Source of the DNA: Paratinospora sagittata
Lineage: Eukaryota; Streptophyta; Magnoliopsida; Ranunculales; Menispermaceae
NCBI GenBank assembly: GCA_035771175.1
Contig: CM069598.1
Span: 12,444,539-12,508,538, forward strand
DNA length: 64,000 bases
Direction of reading: 5' to 3'
The notes beneath the pieces were generated by a model. The model had not been told where the DNA came from and ran no database searches. It saw only the letters and a program-made list of their open reading frames with translations. This document shows positions 47,306 through 59,040 of the stretch, in pieces (the stretch's first letter is position 1; every line of letters begins with the position of its first letter). A program made the translations under genes and the position numbers.

Positions 47306-49286
47306 ATTTTTTTTCATCAATGTCTCCCAAGAGACCAATTATTGTTTGAAAAATTTATCAAAATAACATTGTAAAAATAACACTTTACAACATTATTGTA
47401 GAATTATATGTATGCCATATTTGGCCATGTAAAAAGTTTAAAATACCTTTATTTATTTTCAAACTATCCATCTTTATTTCACATCCTTTTACTTATTTGC
47501 TTTAATTTCTAAGCGTTCATCTAAACAAAAAAATCAATCTACAATAGTTACAATCATCTCTTCTTCACTTTAAAAAAAGAAAAACAATCTTGGAGCAATA
47601 AAGTTTTTGTAAATATTTTTATGACATCCAAAAGTAATTCGAGTTCATTCATGTGAAAACAAAATGAAGGTTTAAATTCTTTTAATGTTTATTATTTCTT
47701 CAAGTTTGTTATTCTACTTATTTTCAACAAAAAAATATATAGACATCCAAAGCTAAAGCCGCTAAATGCAATACCATACCTCTCTCCCAGCTACATGAAA
47801 ATCGAACCATATTTGGTGCTATTAATGATTGACGATATGCGTAAAACTATTAGTACGTTGGGTCTGACGTCAAAATGCGACGCCCCTTACCATTATGGTT
47901 GGATGCGTGCGCCCACCACGCATTCAACCGTGATGGTGGGAGATGCGTCGGAGCCGGTGTACCCTCACCAACACTTAATCAAACATGAACAAGTTAATCA
48001 CATTAAAAAAAAAAAAGAGTTGTCTTGTAATTAGTACTAATTACGACCTTTGGCAGTAAAAGACAATACCAAAGCTCAAAAATGTTGAAGTACGTGGGTG
48101 ACCACATCATTACATTGGCAAGGACAGGACAGGTTAGTGTTATGCTGGCCACCAATAATTTCCTTGAAATGAAATAATTTAAATTTTTTTGTCATTTTTT
48201 AATTTTTTTTTTATTAGTAACATTTAATTTTAATTTTTATTTTATTCATGAACAAGGCCCGTGCCTATGAACTAATATAAATAACTCAAATCATCCAATT
48301 TGATTACAAATGTCGGGCAACCACCTTTTCAAAACTCCTGAAATTGTTACGTTAAAATAAAGCCAAATGTAGTTTCCATTGCTCTACTAGACAACGGTCG
48401 GATGGACACGTATCTATAATATATACTTAATAACTCACTCTAAAGGAGACTCCTCAGTGCGCCACCTCATAAATGGTTGTCCCTCTTGATCTTAAATGAT
48501 TGTCCCTCCTGATCTTTTTCCTGGTTTTATCTTAGTTGTGAGATGCCCATGGATGGTTGTCCGTCCTAATCTTTTGCCTAATTTTGTCCAAGTCTGAGAG
48601 ATGCACATGTGATCTTACAGCCTTTCTTGACTATTTTTCATGAAGTGCTGTTACATGAAGATTTTTCCTGGAGCATTTGAAGGATAAAAAAACAATGACA
48701 CATGACTATTATAATAAATAATAAAAACAAACAAAAGTTAAACATGGATGTGTGTTTATTATTTAAAGGCAATGACATTACGTCTAAACAAGAGATAGTG
48801 CGAGAAATGCTCATGAATGATTGTCCCTCCTGATCTTGAATGGTTGTCCATCCTGATCTTTTTTCTGGTTTTATCTTAGTTGTGAGAGATGCCCATGGAT
48901 AGTTGTCCGTCCTGATCTTTTGCCTAATTTTGTCTAAGTCTGAGAGATGTCCATGTGATCTTGCAGCCTTTCTTGACTATTGCCCCATGAAGTACTGTTA
49001 CATGAAGATTTTTCCTAGTTTTGTCTTAGTTGTGAGAGATGCCCATGGATGGTTGTCCGTCCTGATCTTTTGCCTAATTTTGTCCAAGTCTGAGAGATGC
49101 TCATGTTATCTTACAGCCTTTCGTGACTATTTTCCATGAAGTACTGTTACATGTGTCATCCTTTTCTTAAAACTCAGTATAAATTTTAGGATGTTCTTTC
49201 CATTTATATGCCGAAAGTTTTTCAACAAATAAAGACGCTACACAATTACTGTATAACGACAAAAATTATCAGCACATATTACCCAC
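47306..49286. other. Intergenic region between TPS exon 1 and Copia A2
   Basis: AT-rich with no supported gene. The right third is occupied by tandem repeats (48530-49155). Confidence 0.5.
48530..49155 (+). repeat. Tandem repeat, about 150-bp unit, three main copies
   Basis: Copies at about 48530-48668, 48871-49018 and 49020-49155 share TATCTTAGTTGTGAGAGATG, CCCATGGATGGTTGTCCGTC, CTGATCTTTTGCCTAATTTT, AAGTCTGAGAGATG and CATGAAGTACTGTTACATG. Partial units begin at about 48470 and 48810. The apparent ORF at 48903-49139 is made of two repeat units and is not credible as a gene. Confidence 0.85.
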
Positions 49287-49291
49287 GAAAC
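49287..49291 (-). repeat. TSD of Copia A2, GAAAC
   Basis: GAAAC here and at 57947-57951 flank the element exactly. Confidence 0.92.
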
Positions 49292-49863
49292 TGTTGGGAA
49301 AAACGATGGATGTAAAGAAATAAATTCTACAATCTCAGGACAATTTCCCAAACTAAAAATACAACAAAGATAACACCGAAAGATTTTAGCGTGGAAAACC
49401 CTCTTGAAAATGAGGTAAAAACCACGGGACCCGTAGGCCGCTTAGAAACTTCCACTATAATCAAATGAGATTACAAACTTCACCCTTAGGTGGATCTCTC
49501 ACAAATATACACTAATTATGTATCTTCAATTTGTGGATAACACTTCACAAATTGGCTCACACTTTTTCTTCTCAAAGAAACTCTCTTTGAGGCTCTCTAG
49601 ATCTCTAGAATTAGATCTCTCTGAATATTTGATCTCTCTCAGATAATTTTCAAGAATGAAATTAAGGCTCTATTTATAGAGTTAATGAAGGGTAATTTCG
49701 TAATTAAAAAAATCAAATATTTCAACGCTCCCACGTGAAATGTGCTGGTCGCCCACGAGGAAGAGTTGATTTTGTTGCTTCTTCAACAACCTTGTTTTCC
49801 CACGTGAAGTCCATGCAACCATGCATGAATTTTGTTTGCTACAGGATGAGGTGGACCCCATCA
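49292..49863 (-). repeat. 3' LTR of Copia A2
   Basis: 572 bp, bounded by TG...CA on the minus strand (TGATGGGGTCCACC ... CCCAACA). Contains the Copia A TATA motif on the minus strand. Confidence 0.95.
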
Positions 49864-49865
49864 AA

Positions 49866-49881
49866 TCTCTCCCTCCACCTC
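49866..49881 (-). other. Polypurine tract of Copia A2
   Basis: GAGGTGGAGGGAGAGA on the minus strand, directly before the 3' LTR. Confidence 0.85.
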
Positions 49882-51424
49882 ATATGGAATAGGGCTCCTC
49901 CACACCGGCAATCTCTCTACAGATAGGAAGCTTTTCGCTGGTTAGGGACTTCGTCATCATATCTGCCCCGTTGTCATTAGTGTGGATCTTCTCAACTTGC
50001 AGCAGCTTATTTTCCAGCACATCACGAATCCAATGATACCGCACGTCGATGTGCTTGGACCTTGAATGGAAAGTTGAGTTCTTGCTGAGGTGAATTGCGC
50101 TTTGACTGTCGCAATAAAGAACATATTTTTCTTGGTTCTGCTGCAATTCTTGTAGGAACTTTTTCATCCACAAGATCTCCTTACAACCTTCAGTGATTGC
50201 AATGTACTCAGCTTCTGTGGTACTTAAAGCAATACACTTCTGTAATCGTGATTGCCATGAGACAGCTCCCCCTGCAAAGGTTATTAGGTACCCGGATATC
50301 GACTTTCTCGTATCCACATCGCCAGCCATATCTGAATCTGTAAATCCTTCTAATACAGATTTATCATTACCAAAACATAAACAATGACTAGAAGTACCTC
50401 TAAGATACCTGAGTATCCATTTGACGCTGTCCAATGTTCCTTTCCAGGATTTGATAGAAATCGGCTCACAACACCAACAGCATGAGCAATGTCCGGTCTG
50501 GTGCATACCATAGCGTACATTAGACTGCCAACTACCGATGCATAAGGCACCTTGCTTATCTCTGATTTTTCTTCTTCTCTTGAAGGACACTGGCTCGCAT
50601 TAAGCTTGAAGTGGCTTGCCAGTGGAGAACTAACAGGTTTAGCTTTGCTCATGTTGAACCGCTCTAAAACTTTCTCAATATACTTTTCTTGAGATAGCCA
50701 AAGTTTCTTGTTCTTCCTGTCACGAACAATCTTCATGCCAAGGATTTGTTTTGCGGGTCCTAAGTCTTTCATGGCAAAAGACTTGCTCAACTCTTTCTTT
50801 AACGTGTTAATCTTGCCAATATCTTGGCCTACAATTAACATATCATCAACATAAAGCAAAAGAATAATAAAATCACCATCAGAGAATTTCTTGATGAAGA
50901 CGCAGTGATCAGCTGTCGTTCGGTTGTACTCCGTTTGCTCCATGAACGAGTCAAACTTTTTATACCACTGCCGCGGTGCCTGTTTCAAACCATACAGACT
51001 CTTCTTTAGCTTGCATACCAGCTTCTCTTTTCTTTTGACTTGGAAACCTTCAGGCTGCTCCATATAGATTTCCTCGTCGAGATCACCATGTAAAAATGCA
51101 GTTTTTACATCAAGTTGTTCAACCTCCAGATTAAGACTAGCTGCCAAGCCAAGAACAACTCGGATTGAAGACATTTTTACCACTGGTGAGAAGATTTCAT
51201 CGAAGTCAACGCCTTTCTTCTGTCCGAACCCTTTCACAACCAATCTTGCTTTGTATCGAGGTTGCGAGCTACCTTCTTCGCTTTTGATTCTGTACACCCA
51301 CTTATTCTTGAGGGTTTTCTTTCCCTGCGGTAATTTCACCAAGTCAAATGTGTGGTTTTCATGCAGAGATTTCATTTCTTCCTGCATGGCTTTCATCCAC
51401 TCAGTCTTATGCTGGTCAGTGATA

Positions 51425-51429
51425 GCTTC
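51425..51429 (+). repeat. TSD of large solo LTR, GCTTC
   Basis: GCTTC at 51425-51429 and 54392-54396 flank TGTGACGCCCCG ... GGTCGCCACA. It matches the Copia sequence ATAGCTTCGGTATAGCTCTC expected at that point from copy A1. Confidence 0.92.
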
Positions 51430-54391
51430 TGTGACGCCCCGAAAATTATTTCATCTAGCCCATAACCCAATTGTATTTTGCCCAAACTCTATGTGTTGCC
51501 TTGATATGTTTGGTGTTTGTTTGATGATTGTTTAATGTTTGTATAGTTAATGCTTGATAATGTATATAAATATATGTATCATAAATTGTATATGAGTCAT
51601 GTTAAATTAAAGTTTAATGCATATGTTATTATTTATGCATGGGCTCATTAAACCATGAATTGATATGGGTTAGGATTGATGGAATAAAAGGATAAATGAA
51701 ATTGAAGATTTGGTGTATTAAATGGATTGGACATTTAAAATACATGTGGTTGGTATGGGTAGTATGAGACCAACACATGTGAAGGTTGGTGCATGAAAGT
51801 GGACAAGTGTCCAATGCCCACTTGTCTTCTTCAAGGAAGTGCTAGAATGAGTGGAGGGAACCAAGGAGAGGAAAACAAGGAGAGAATCAAGGAGAGAATC
51901 AAGGAGGGAATCAAGGAAGTGCTAGAAAGAGGTGAGTGGAGAGAAAAGAAAGAAGAAGAGAAAGAAAAGAAGAGAAAGGAAAGAAGAAGAGAAAGAAGGA
52001 GAGAGTTGCAGGAGTAACAACCCTGCGAGATTTTCATCATAGAAGTGGATCTTTGGAATTTATGGTCAGATTGAGCTCAAATTTTGTCAGCACGTTCGTA
52101 GCTTATGGTTCTTCATTCTGGTCAGTGGAGATCTTGATCAGAGGTTTCTTCTGAGAGATATAACCTCTCAAACAAAGCTGGCCGGAAAGTCTGGACTTCT
52201 CGCACTGTTTCGCTCAAACTTATAGATCTCCTAAATCTACCGTTAGATGGTTATCAAATTTGGGTATGTAGTTTATAACTGATATTTATACATTCTGAAC
52301 GGTGGAGATCGTAATTAGAAGCTTGTGCTAAGAGATATAACCTCTGAAACAAAGCTGGTCGGAATTTCTGGGTTTCTCGTTCCGTTTCGGTAAAACTTGT
52401 AGATCTCCTCAACGTACCGTTGGATGGATATCAAATTTGAGTATGTAGTTTACAACAGATATTTCTGTATTCTGAACGGTGGAAATATTTATACGTTAAT
52501 TATTTTGTGTGATATAGCCATCTGAGTTTGGGTATTTGCAGCAGGAAAGGAGAAACTGTCTGATTAGACACTTGCTCATCAAAGATACATATCTTTTCGG
52601 TCCACCGTTGGATTGGGCTGATATTTGGACAGAAGGTTTGTTTCTTCACATACTTCAATCTGTACGGTTGATTTTGTGATTACATACTTCTGTTGGTAGA
52701 TTGATACATCTGAACAGAATAATACATGTGAAGAATTGGTAGGGTTGTTTGTATTAGACCTACATTTAGAATATGAACTTAGACCTTTCCAAATAGCTTG
52801 CATGTCAACTATGTTGACCTAGTTGCCATTGTGGATGAACCCATGATGCAAAATCAGTGATATACATGGCTGAACATGGCGACCTAGTGTAAATCGACAA
52901 TATGGCCTAAGTATGGAAAATTTCATATTTTAGGGCTTTTGATGCTTTTGGCTTAGAATCATTGAATTGATGCAACTTATGTTTAATTAAGCATGATTAG
53001 GGTTGATTATGCTACTGATTTGGTGGTTGTGACCATATCATGGGTTAGGCCTACTTGTGATCAAGTGACCCAAATTTGGACATGTTTATGCCTAAGGAAT
53101 TGAAAATCAGTATTTTTGATTAATAGAATGGTTTATGAATGAGAACTATGCATTAGAGGCCTAAGTCATGTGATTTGAGTTGAATGATGGGATTAAATGG
53201 GATTTAGGCCTATTAATTATATGTGGGCTGATTTAGGGTTGATTTGTAATGTCTATGTAATTGAGCATAGAAATTGATGTATGGTAGGATATTGATGTAT
53301 GTTTCAGGATCTTGATTGGGTTGATTCGGTTTGGTGGTCGTGTGTGATTAAATACTCTCGCGAGGCTTGGTTGTGAGTAGACTTCACTTATGATTATATC
53401 ATTTATGTCATCATATCACTTATATATATTGTGTGTTGAAAGCATGAATGTGTTCCAATGTTTTGAATGATGCATTGATTTGAGAAAACCTTATGACTTT
53501 GGTTGGGCCCATCTATCTGGCTAATAGGGGGACTTGACCTTGTCATAGGAGGGTTTTAAGAAGGAAATGATTGGGATCAACGGCACGGTGAAATAGACGT
53601 GGACTAGTAACCCAAGTAAACATGATTGGGATCAACGGCACGGTGAAATAGACGTGGACTAGTAACCCAAGGCATGTGGAATGTGGATCCAAATTGATAA
53701 ACTTTTACTTGCATCGAACTTATTATAAATGCTTGATATCTATATGTTATGAGCTTTTAATCATGCTACACATTGACATGCATACATGGTTTTTATTGAT
53801 GAGTATTGATAGCATATTTGAATTCTATTCACTGGGCATCGTTGGCTCACCCTCATTTTCCTCTTTCAGGTCCTTCTGTCCCGAATAAGGGCAAGGGAGT
53901 AGTCATATCTTGAGGGCCTTGCCTGCGAGAGAATCCAAGTCCTCTATGTGAGTTGAGAGGCATTTTGATTGAATTGTGTTTTATATTATGAAGTATTATA
54001 TTTTGGATTATGTAATTATAATACTTACCACATTTTAGTATGGGTGAGTTGGGACTTGTTAGATAGACCATGTGGGCACATGACGGTTTTTTTTATTTGT
54101 ACCCACAATTTTGGACTTTATGTGTATGTCAATTTTTAATGGACTGTAGGAATTATGATTTTATTTATGGTTCATTTTTATGGATTATCTCGTCTTGGAT
54201 GATTAATACGGTGGGTAGTTTTGTTTAATACCTTTTGATATCATATTGTTGTTTGGGATAAGGCTTGTAGGGTCTCAACCACCTCACGGGAGTTGAGGAG
54301 TGGTCGGAGATGCCTACGCCGGGCGTCCCGCCCCGGCATTCCGCATGCCATTCCCTGCGGGGTTGGTGGTCCGGGGCACGGGGTCGCCACA
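51430..54391 (+). mobile_element. Large solo LTR (2,962 bp), chromovirus/Tekay-like
   Basis: TG...CA ends and a perfect 5-bp TSD in Copia A2 pol. No internal gag-pol, primer site or second LTR, so it is a solo LTR left by recombination. The 5' half contains repeated motifs of the form CTGAACGGTGGARATC and AGAGATATAACCTCT. The AG-rich stretch 51840-52015 probably precedes the transcript start. A 55-bp direct duplication (53568-53617, 53623-53672) carries GGGATCAACGGCACGGTGAA. The 3' part is GC-rich (54300-54390). Assignment to Tekay/Del is from LTR size and general style only. Confidence 0.85.
53568..53672 (+). repeat. 55-bp direct duplication within the large solo LTR
   Basis: Two essentially identical units, ATGATTGGGATCAACGGCAC onward to AGTAACCCAAG, separated by TAAAC. 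Confidence 0.92.
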
Positions 54392-54409
54392 GCTTCGGTA
54401 TAGCTCTCT

Positions 54410-54648
54410 TGTACCACCCCGTAATTTTAAGTCAATACATACGTTGAAGTACGCGTATATCGAGATGTATAATACACGTATTTTATACTTGTGCGCTAAA
54501 TATACGCGTGTATGATTAGTAAATAGGGTGGAATTGAAATAGGCTTTGTAGCTGGTATCAGTTCAATAATAAAATCAATTTGGGTATGTACAGTGTATAG
54601 TACATTGTGCCGGTCATGACGTCAGCCTACGTCAGGGGCGTCGTGACA
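54410..54648 (-). mobile_element. Small solo LTR (239 bp) nested in Copia A2 pol
   Basis: On the minus strand TGTCACGACGCCCC ... GGGGTGGTACA, flanked by TCTCT (54405-54409) and TCTCC (54649-54653), a TSD with one mismatch. Removing both solo LTRs and one copy of each TSD brings the Copia flanks into register with A1. Only 18 bp, including the two TSDs, separate it from the 2,962-bp solo LTR. Confidence 0.82.
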
Positions 54649-57171
54649 TCTCCGGTTCTCCCCCGTCAGTGAGCATCACATAGTCACTAGGAGGATATCT
54701 TTGACTTGGTTGTCGCTCTCTGGTAGATCTCCTTAGCTGTGCTTCTGTTTGGACTTGTTCAGGAACTTGTTCAGGAATTTGTTCAGGAACTTGTTCTTGT
54801 TCTGAACTTTGAGCTGGTGGAACATTATCATCAATATCTGGTGCAGCTTCCTTGTCATCTGAATTTGTTGATGGAGAGACTGGTTCCAGATTCACTGGAA
54901 GTTCTTCTGATTGTGGCTTCTCAGGTTTCTGAAAATCCTCGATCGTCTGATCTTCAAGAAACACCACGTCTCTGCTTCTGACAATCCTTTTATTGACAGG
55001 ATCCCAAAGTCTGTAGCCGAATTCTTCATGGGAATATCCCACAAAGATACACTGCTTCGCTTTTCCATCCAGCTTGGACCTCTCGTCTCTAGGGATGTGA
55101 ACAAATGCTCTGCAGCCGAATACTTTCAAGTGTTTGTAAGAAACGTCTTTCCCCGTCCAAACTTTTTCTGGTACGTCGTAGTTCAGTGGAACTGATGGAG
55201 AAAGGTTGATTAAATCGACCGCTGTCCTCATTGCCTCCCCCCAATAGGAGTTTGGCAGTTTTGCATTTGAGAGCATACATCTGACTCTTTCACAAATGGT
55301 TCTGTTCATCCTCTCTGCGACACCATTGTGTTGAGGTGTCTTTGGTACCGATTTTTCCAGCCTGATGCCGAAATTTCTGCAGTACTCTTCGAATGATCCT
55401 CGATACTCACCGCCATTGTCTGATTGTACACACTTCAATCGTCTGCCAGTTTCTCTCTCAACTTTTACATGAAATTGCTTGAAAACTTCCTGCACTTGAT
55501 CTTTAGTTTTCAAAGCAAAGGCCCACACTTTTCTAGAGTGATCATCAATAAAAGTCACAAAATAGTGAGCACCTCCTAGTGTCTTACAACTCATTGTACA
55601 GACATCTGTGTGTATTAAATCTAGAATATTTGCCTTTCTAGATGGTGGGGAACTACGAAATGCAACTCTATGTTGTTTACCCATAATACAATCAACACAA
55701 GTACGTAAAGATGTACCTGTCATTCCTGGCAAGTGCTCCTTCTTGGAAAGAATTCTGAGACCCTTTTCACTCATGTGGCCGAGCCGCTTATGTCATAACT
55801 CGGTGGGAACTTCTTTCCTCATGGTATTTACTTCTTCTTTACACAGCTTGGCTACTGTGTGGTAGAGTGATGCATTTTTCTTGCCTCTAGCTACTACCAA
55901 GTTTCCTTTGGTGAGCTTCCATTTTCCTTCACCAAAGTTATTATTGTAGCCATCGTCATCAAGCATTCCAGTGGAGATCAAATTGAGGCGGATATCTGGA
56001 ACATGTCTCACATCTTTCAAGAGTAACCTGTATCCAAGGTTAGTTTCTAAATAAATATTACCGATGCCGATAATTTTGGATGCATCATCATTTCCCATCC
56101 TCACTCGTCCGAAATCACCTTGCGTGTAGGCTGAGAAGAAATCTCGTCGTGAGGTGACATGGTAGGACGCACCTGAGTCAACTACCCATGTAGAGTCTTG
56201 ACTTGCAAGGTTGACATAATCAGCATCTCGAACAATGACGACTTCTTCAGTGAGAGTTGCGGTGTCATTTGTTCGGGTTTCTGCTTCTGGATTTCTGGAT
56301 CGTTCCGCCTTTAACTTTCGACATTCTCGAATGAAGTGTCCGGGCTTGCCGCAGTGATGACACTTCTTGTCATGCCACGATCTCGACTTCGAGCGTCCTC
56401 TTTGCTGACTTTGGTTACGAGGATATCTGTTTTTACTCCTTCCGTGCCATTCTTGCTTGCCTTGTTTTTCCATGACAAGTGCTTCAGTTTCAGGAGTATA
56501 ACCATTGTCTTTTCGTCGAGACTCTTCGTTCAACATTCTGTCTTTTACCATTTCCATGGTAAGCTTGCCGCCAGGAGCTGAGTTACTAACTGACACAACT
56601 AGAGTGTCCCAACTTTTTGGTAGAGAATTCGTCAACAACAACGCTTGTAGCTCGTCATCTACGATCATCATCATAGAGTTGAGTTGATCTACAATGCCTT
56701 GGAACTCACTCATGTGTTCCGATACGCTGCTTCCATCTTTATACTTCAAATTGACTAATCGTCGTATCAGATTAGCTTTATTCTGTACGGTTGTCCTCGC
56801 ATACATTGTCTCCAACTTTTGCCAAAGAACGTAAGCATCGTGTTCATTAGCAAAATTTTGGAAAATGCTCTTGTCGATCCATTGTCTGATTTGAGCAGCA
56901 CACTTTCGGTTCAGCACGACCCAATCAGTGTCTGTGCTGGTTGTTTTTGATGTCTTGTCATCTGTTGAAGTTGTAGTCACACCTTCCTCCTTCGGCATTA
57001 TAATCGGCTTCCACAGATCTTTAATGTATAAAAGATCCTCCATCTTCGGCTTCCAAATTGCATAATTAAATGCAGTCAACCTGATCATATTGCCTGTGTA
57101 CATATTGCTTGTGCTCTCCTCCATTTGAGTCGTCAGTCAACAGGTTTAGCGGAGCTTGACACTTTTCCGAC

Positions 57172-57330
57172 GATGAATAGTACTATGTGAATAGTATTCA
57201 ATGAATAGTATCTCTTGTGAATAGTACTATATGAATAGTGCCCTTGTGAATAGTGCTCCGTGAATAGTATTCTATGAATAGTATTACTATTTTAAATAGT
57301 GACGTATACGTGAATAGTAATGTATGTATG
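57172..57330 (-). repeat. ACTATTCA-type repeats in Copia A2 leader
   Basis: GAATAGTA/TGAATAGT on the plus strand recurs roughly a dozen times between the gag start and the primer site, as in A1 at 26205-26360. Confidence 0.85.
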
Positions 57331-57357
57331 AACCGTACCTTTGCTGAAAACGACCCA

Positions 57358-57370
57358 GGCTCTGATACCA
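57358..57370 (-). other. Primer binding site (tRNA-iMet) of Copia A2
   Basis: TGGTATCAGAGCC on the minus strand, 3 bp inside the 5' LTR end. Confidence 0.92.
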
Positions 57371-57373
57371 CTT

Positions 57374-57946
57374 TGTTGGGAAAAACGATGGATGTAAAGA
57401 AATAAATTCTACAATCTCAGGACAATTTCCCAAACTAAAAATACAACAAAGATAACACCGAAAGATTTTAGCGTGGAAAACCCTCTTGAAAATGAGGTAA
57501 AAACCACGGGACCCGTAGGCCGCTTAGAAACTTCCACTATAATCAAATGGGATTACAAACTTCACCCTTAGGTGGATCTCTCACAAATATACACTAATTA
57601 TGTATCTTCAATTTGTGGATAACACTTCACAAATTGGCTCACACTTTTTCTTCTCAAAGAAACTCTCTTTGAGGCTCTCTAGATCTCTAGAATTAGATCT
57701 CTCTGAATATTTGATCTCTCTCAGATAATTTTCAAGAATGAAATTAAGGCTCTATTTATAGAGTTAATGAAGGGTAATTTCGTAATTAAAAAAAATCAAA
57801 TATTTCAACGCTTCCACGTGAAATGTGCTGGTCGCCCACGAGGAAGAGTTGATTTTGTTGCTTCTTCAACAACCTTGTTTTCCCACGTGAAGTCCATGCA
57901 ACCATGCATGAATTTTGTTTGCTACAGGATGAGGTGGACCCCATCA
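57374..57946 (-). repeat. 5' LTR of Copia A2
   Basis: 573 bp, near-identical to 49292-49863, followed by the TSD GAAAC at 57947-57951. Confidence 0.95.
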
Positions 57947-57951
57947 GAAAC

Positions 57952-58230
57952 TACTAAGGTATCATCATCCTGTCAGCTTAATAAATTTTTTGTTTTCATT
58001 CATAGCTAACCTTTATAGATTATTTTTTTTATGACAGATTTATTGTTTATGTGTTTAATTTTTAACTGACGTAATTGCTTTGGATTAACATTTTACGTTA
58101 GCAAATGTTATTGTAGATTAATAATGCATGAGATAAAATAATAAATATATATAGAAAGAGATATTATGGTTGAAGATTTCTCTTCTCTTGATGATGACGT
58201 TTTATTTGTTTTTATACATACACTCAGTGA

Positions 58231-58266
<36 letters not shown>

Positions 58267-58733
58267 AATCATACATTACCAATTATGTCATTTTTCATAC
58301 ATGATACATCATAAATTATTTTGAAGAACTAGAACAGGTAACTAGAAATAGGAAAAAGCCATAAATAGGGTATACTACGAGCATTTCTAATATAATTAAC
58401 TAATAATGAGTCTCTACATATCATATAAAATGTTATTAAGCCTAATAACTTAAACCTTATTTAATTACTTTAAATGGGTTAATTCTCTATATAGCCTATA
58501 ACACATAATTAATAATATATGTAGGCTAATAATATATTAGATAAATATCCAACATATTTTCTTTATCAAAACTTTAATTATATTATTAATTAGAGTACTG
58601 TAGATTTAATATAATATTATTTAATATAATATTAAATCTAGTAACTTCCTAAATATTTGTTTGTATCAAGATTCAAGAATAGCATGGAGTCTACGCAGAA
58701 TAATAGAGAAATGCAATATGAGACTTGCTTTGG

Positions 58734-58809
<76 letters not shown>

Positions 58810-58840
58810 ATGCAATAATTAATTAAGGAGATACGATACG
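57952..58840. other. AT-rich DNA where downstream TPS exons would be expected
   Basis: Contains (AT)n tracts at about 58232-58263 and 58737-58802 and no recognisable exon. The segment lies downstream, on the minus strand, of the orphan TPS exon 1, yet no exon 2 motif (YHFE) or later TPS motif was found. Confidence 0.6.
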
Positions 58841-58844
58841 TTAC

Positions 58845-58943
58845 GTCGAGATCAAATTTGTATTCTAAGAAGAAATGCCCCCAAACACTCGGGTGAAAAT
58901 TTGCAGACTTTCTCACAATTATTTCATTATCAGAAGATGCCAT
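58845..58943 (-). pseudogene. Orphan first exon of a second terpene synthase gene
   Basis: ATG at 58943-58941 opens a 33-codon exon containing VRKSANFHPSVWGHFFLEY, the N-terminal RRx8W-type region of TPS-a enzymes, ending at a GT donor (58844-58843). It parallels exon 1 of the pseudogene at 47193-47050. The rest of the gene is absent from the window on the expected side. The short leader and a TATATATA stretch near 59005 look like a former promoter. Frame and splice donor are intact, so it could in principle be spliced to something else, but no partner is visible. Confidence 0.85.
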
Positions 58944-59040
58944 GGTAACTGAGGGTTGACGAGCAGGTATTTTGAATTCGATGGTGATTGAGTTTTGGTA
59001 TTTATATATATAGACAAAGTAATTTTGTCCCAAGTTCTGG

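Larger units (their letters stand above)
49880..57124 (-). pseudogene. Copia A2 gag-pol, disrupted by one stop, one deletion and two solo LTRs
   Basis: Same protein as A1. Gag and protease: 57124-55796, with CHHCGKPGHFIREC and WVVDSGASYHVTS. A stop at 55795-55793 replaces the tryptophan codon before HKRLGH. Integrase: 55774 to 54654 (DHSRKVWAF, SDNGGEYRG, TPQHNGVAERMN). Two solo LTRs then interrupt the integrase/RT linker (51430-54391 and 54410-54648). Reverse transcriptase: 51396 to about 50430 (KTAFLHGDLDEEIYMEQ, LLYVDDMLIVG). A 1-nt deletion near 50426 shifts the frame before RNase H, which continues to 49880 (FTDSDMAGDVDTRKSISGY, DSQSAIHLSKN). Catalytic motifs are otherwise better kept than in A1, in line with its younger age. 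Confidence 0.93.
49292..57946 (-). mobile_element. Copia A2: young second copy of Copia A, carrying two nested solo LTRs
   Basis: 8,655 bp in total, of which about 3.2 kb is later insertion; without it the element matches A1 in length and order. LTRs 49292-49863 and 57374-57946 differ by two substitutions and one 1-nt indel as far as I can see, so the insertion is recent. Perfect 5-bp TSD. Confidence 0.95.

Noticed and set aside
48903..49139. 78-codon ORF with internal peptide repeat
   Set aside because: It is the translation of two tandem DNA repeat units.
48530..49155. CRISPR-like array
   Set aside because: The repeats are about 150 bp, imperfect, without regular spacers, and the genome is a plant.
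51793..52154. Lys/Glu/Arg-rich ORFs in the AG-rich stretch
   Set aside because: Low-complexity purine run inside the large solo LTR; not coding.
51430..54648. A single 3.2-kb element with TGTGACGCCCC / GGGGCGTCGTGACA ends
   Set aside because: No TSD fits those outer ends. The Copia target sequence (GCTTCGGTATAGCTCTC) reappears at 54392-54408, which splits the insertion into two solo LTRs, each with its own TSD.
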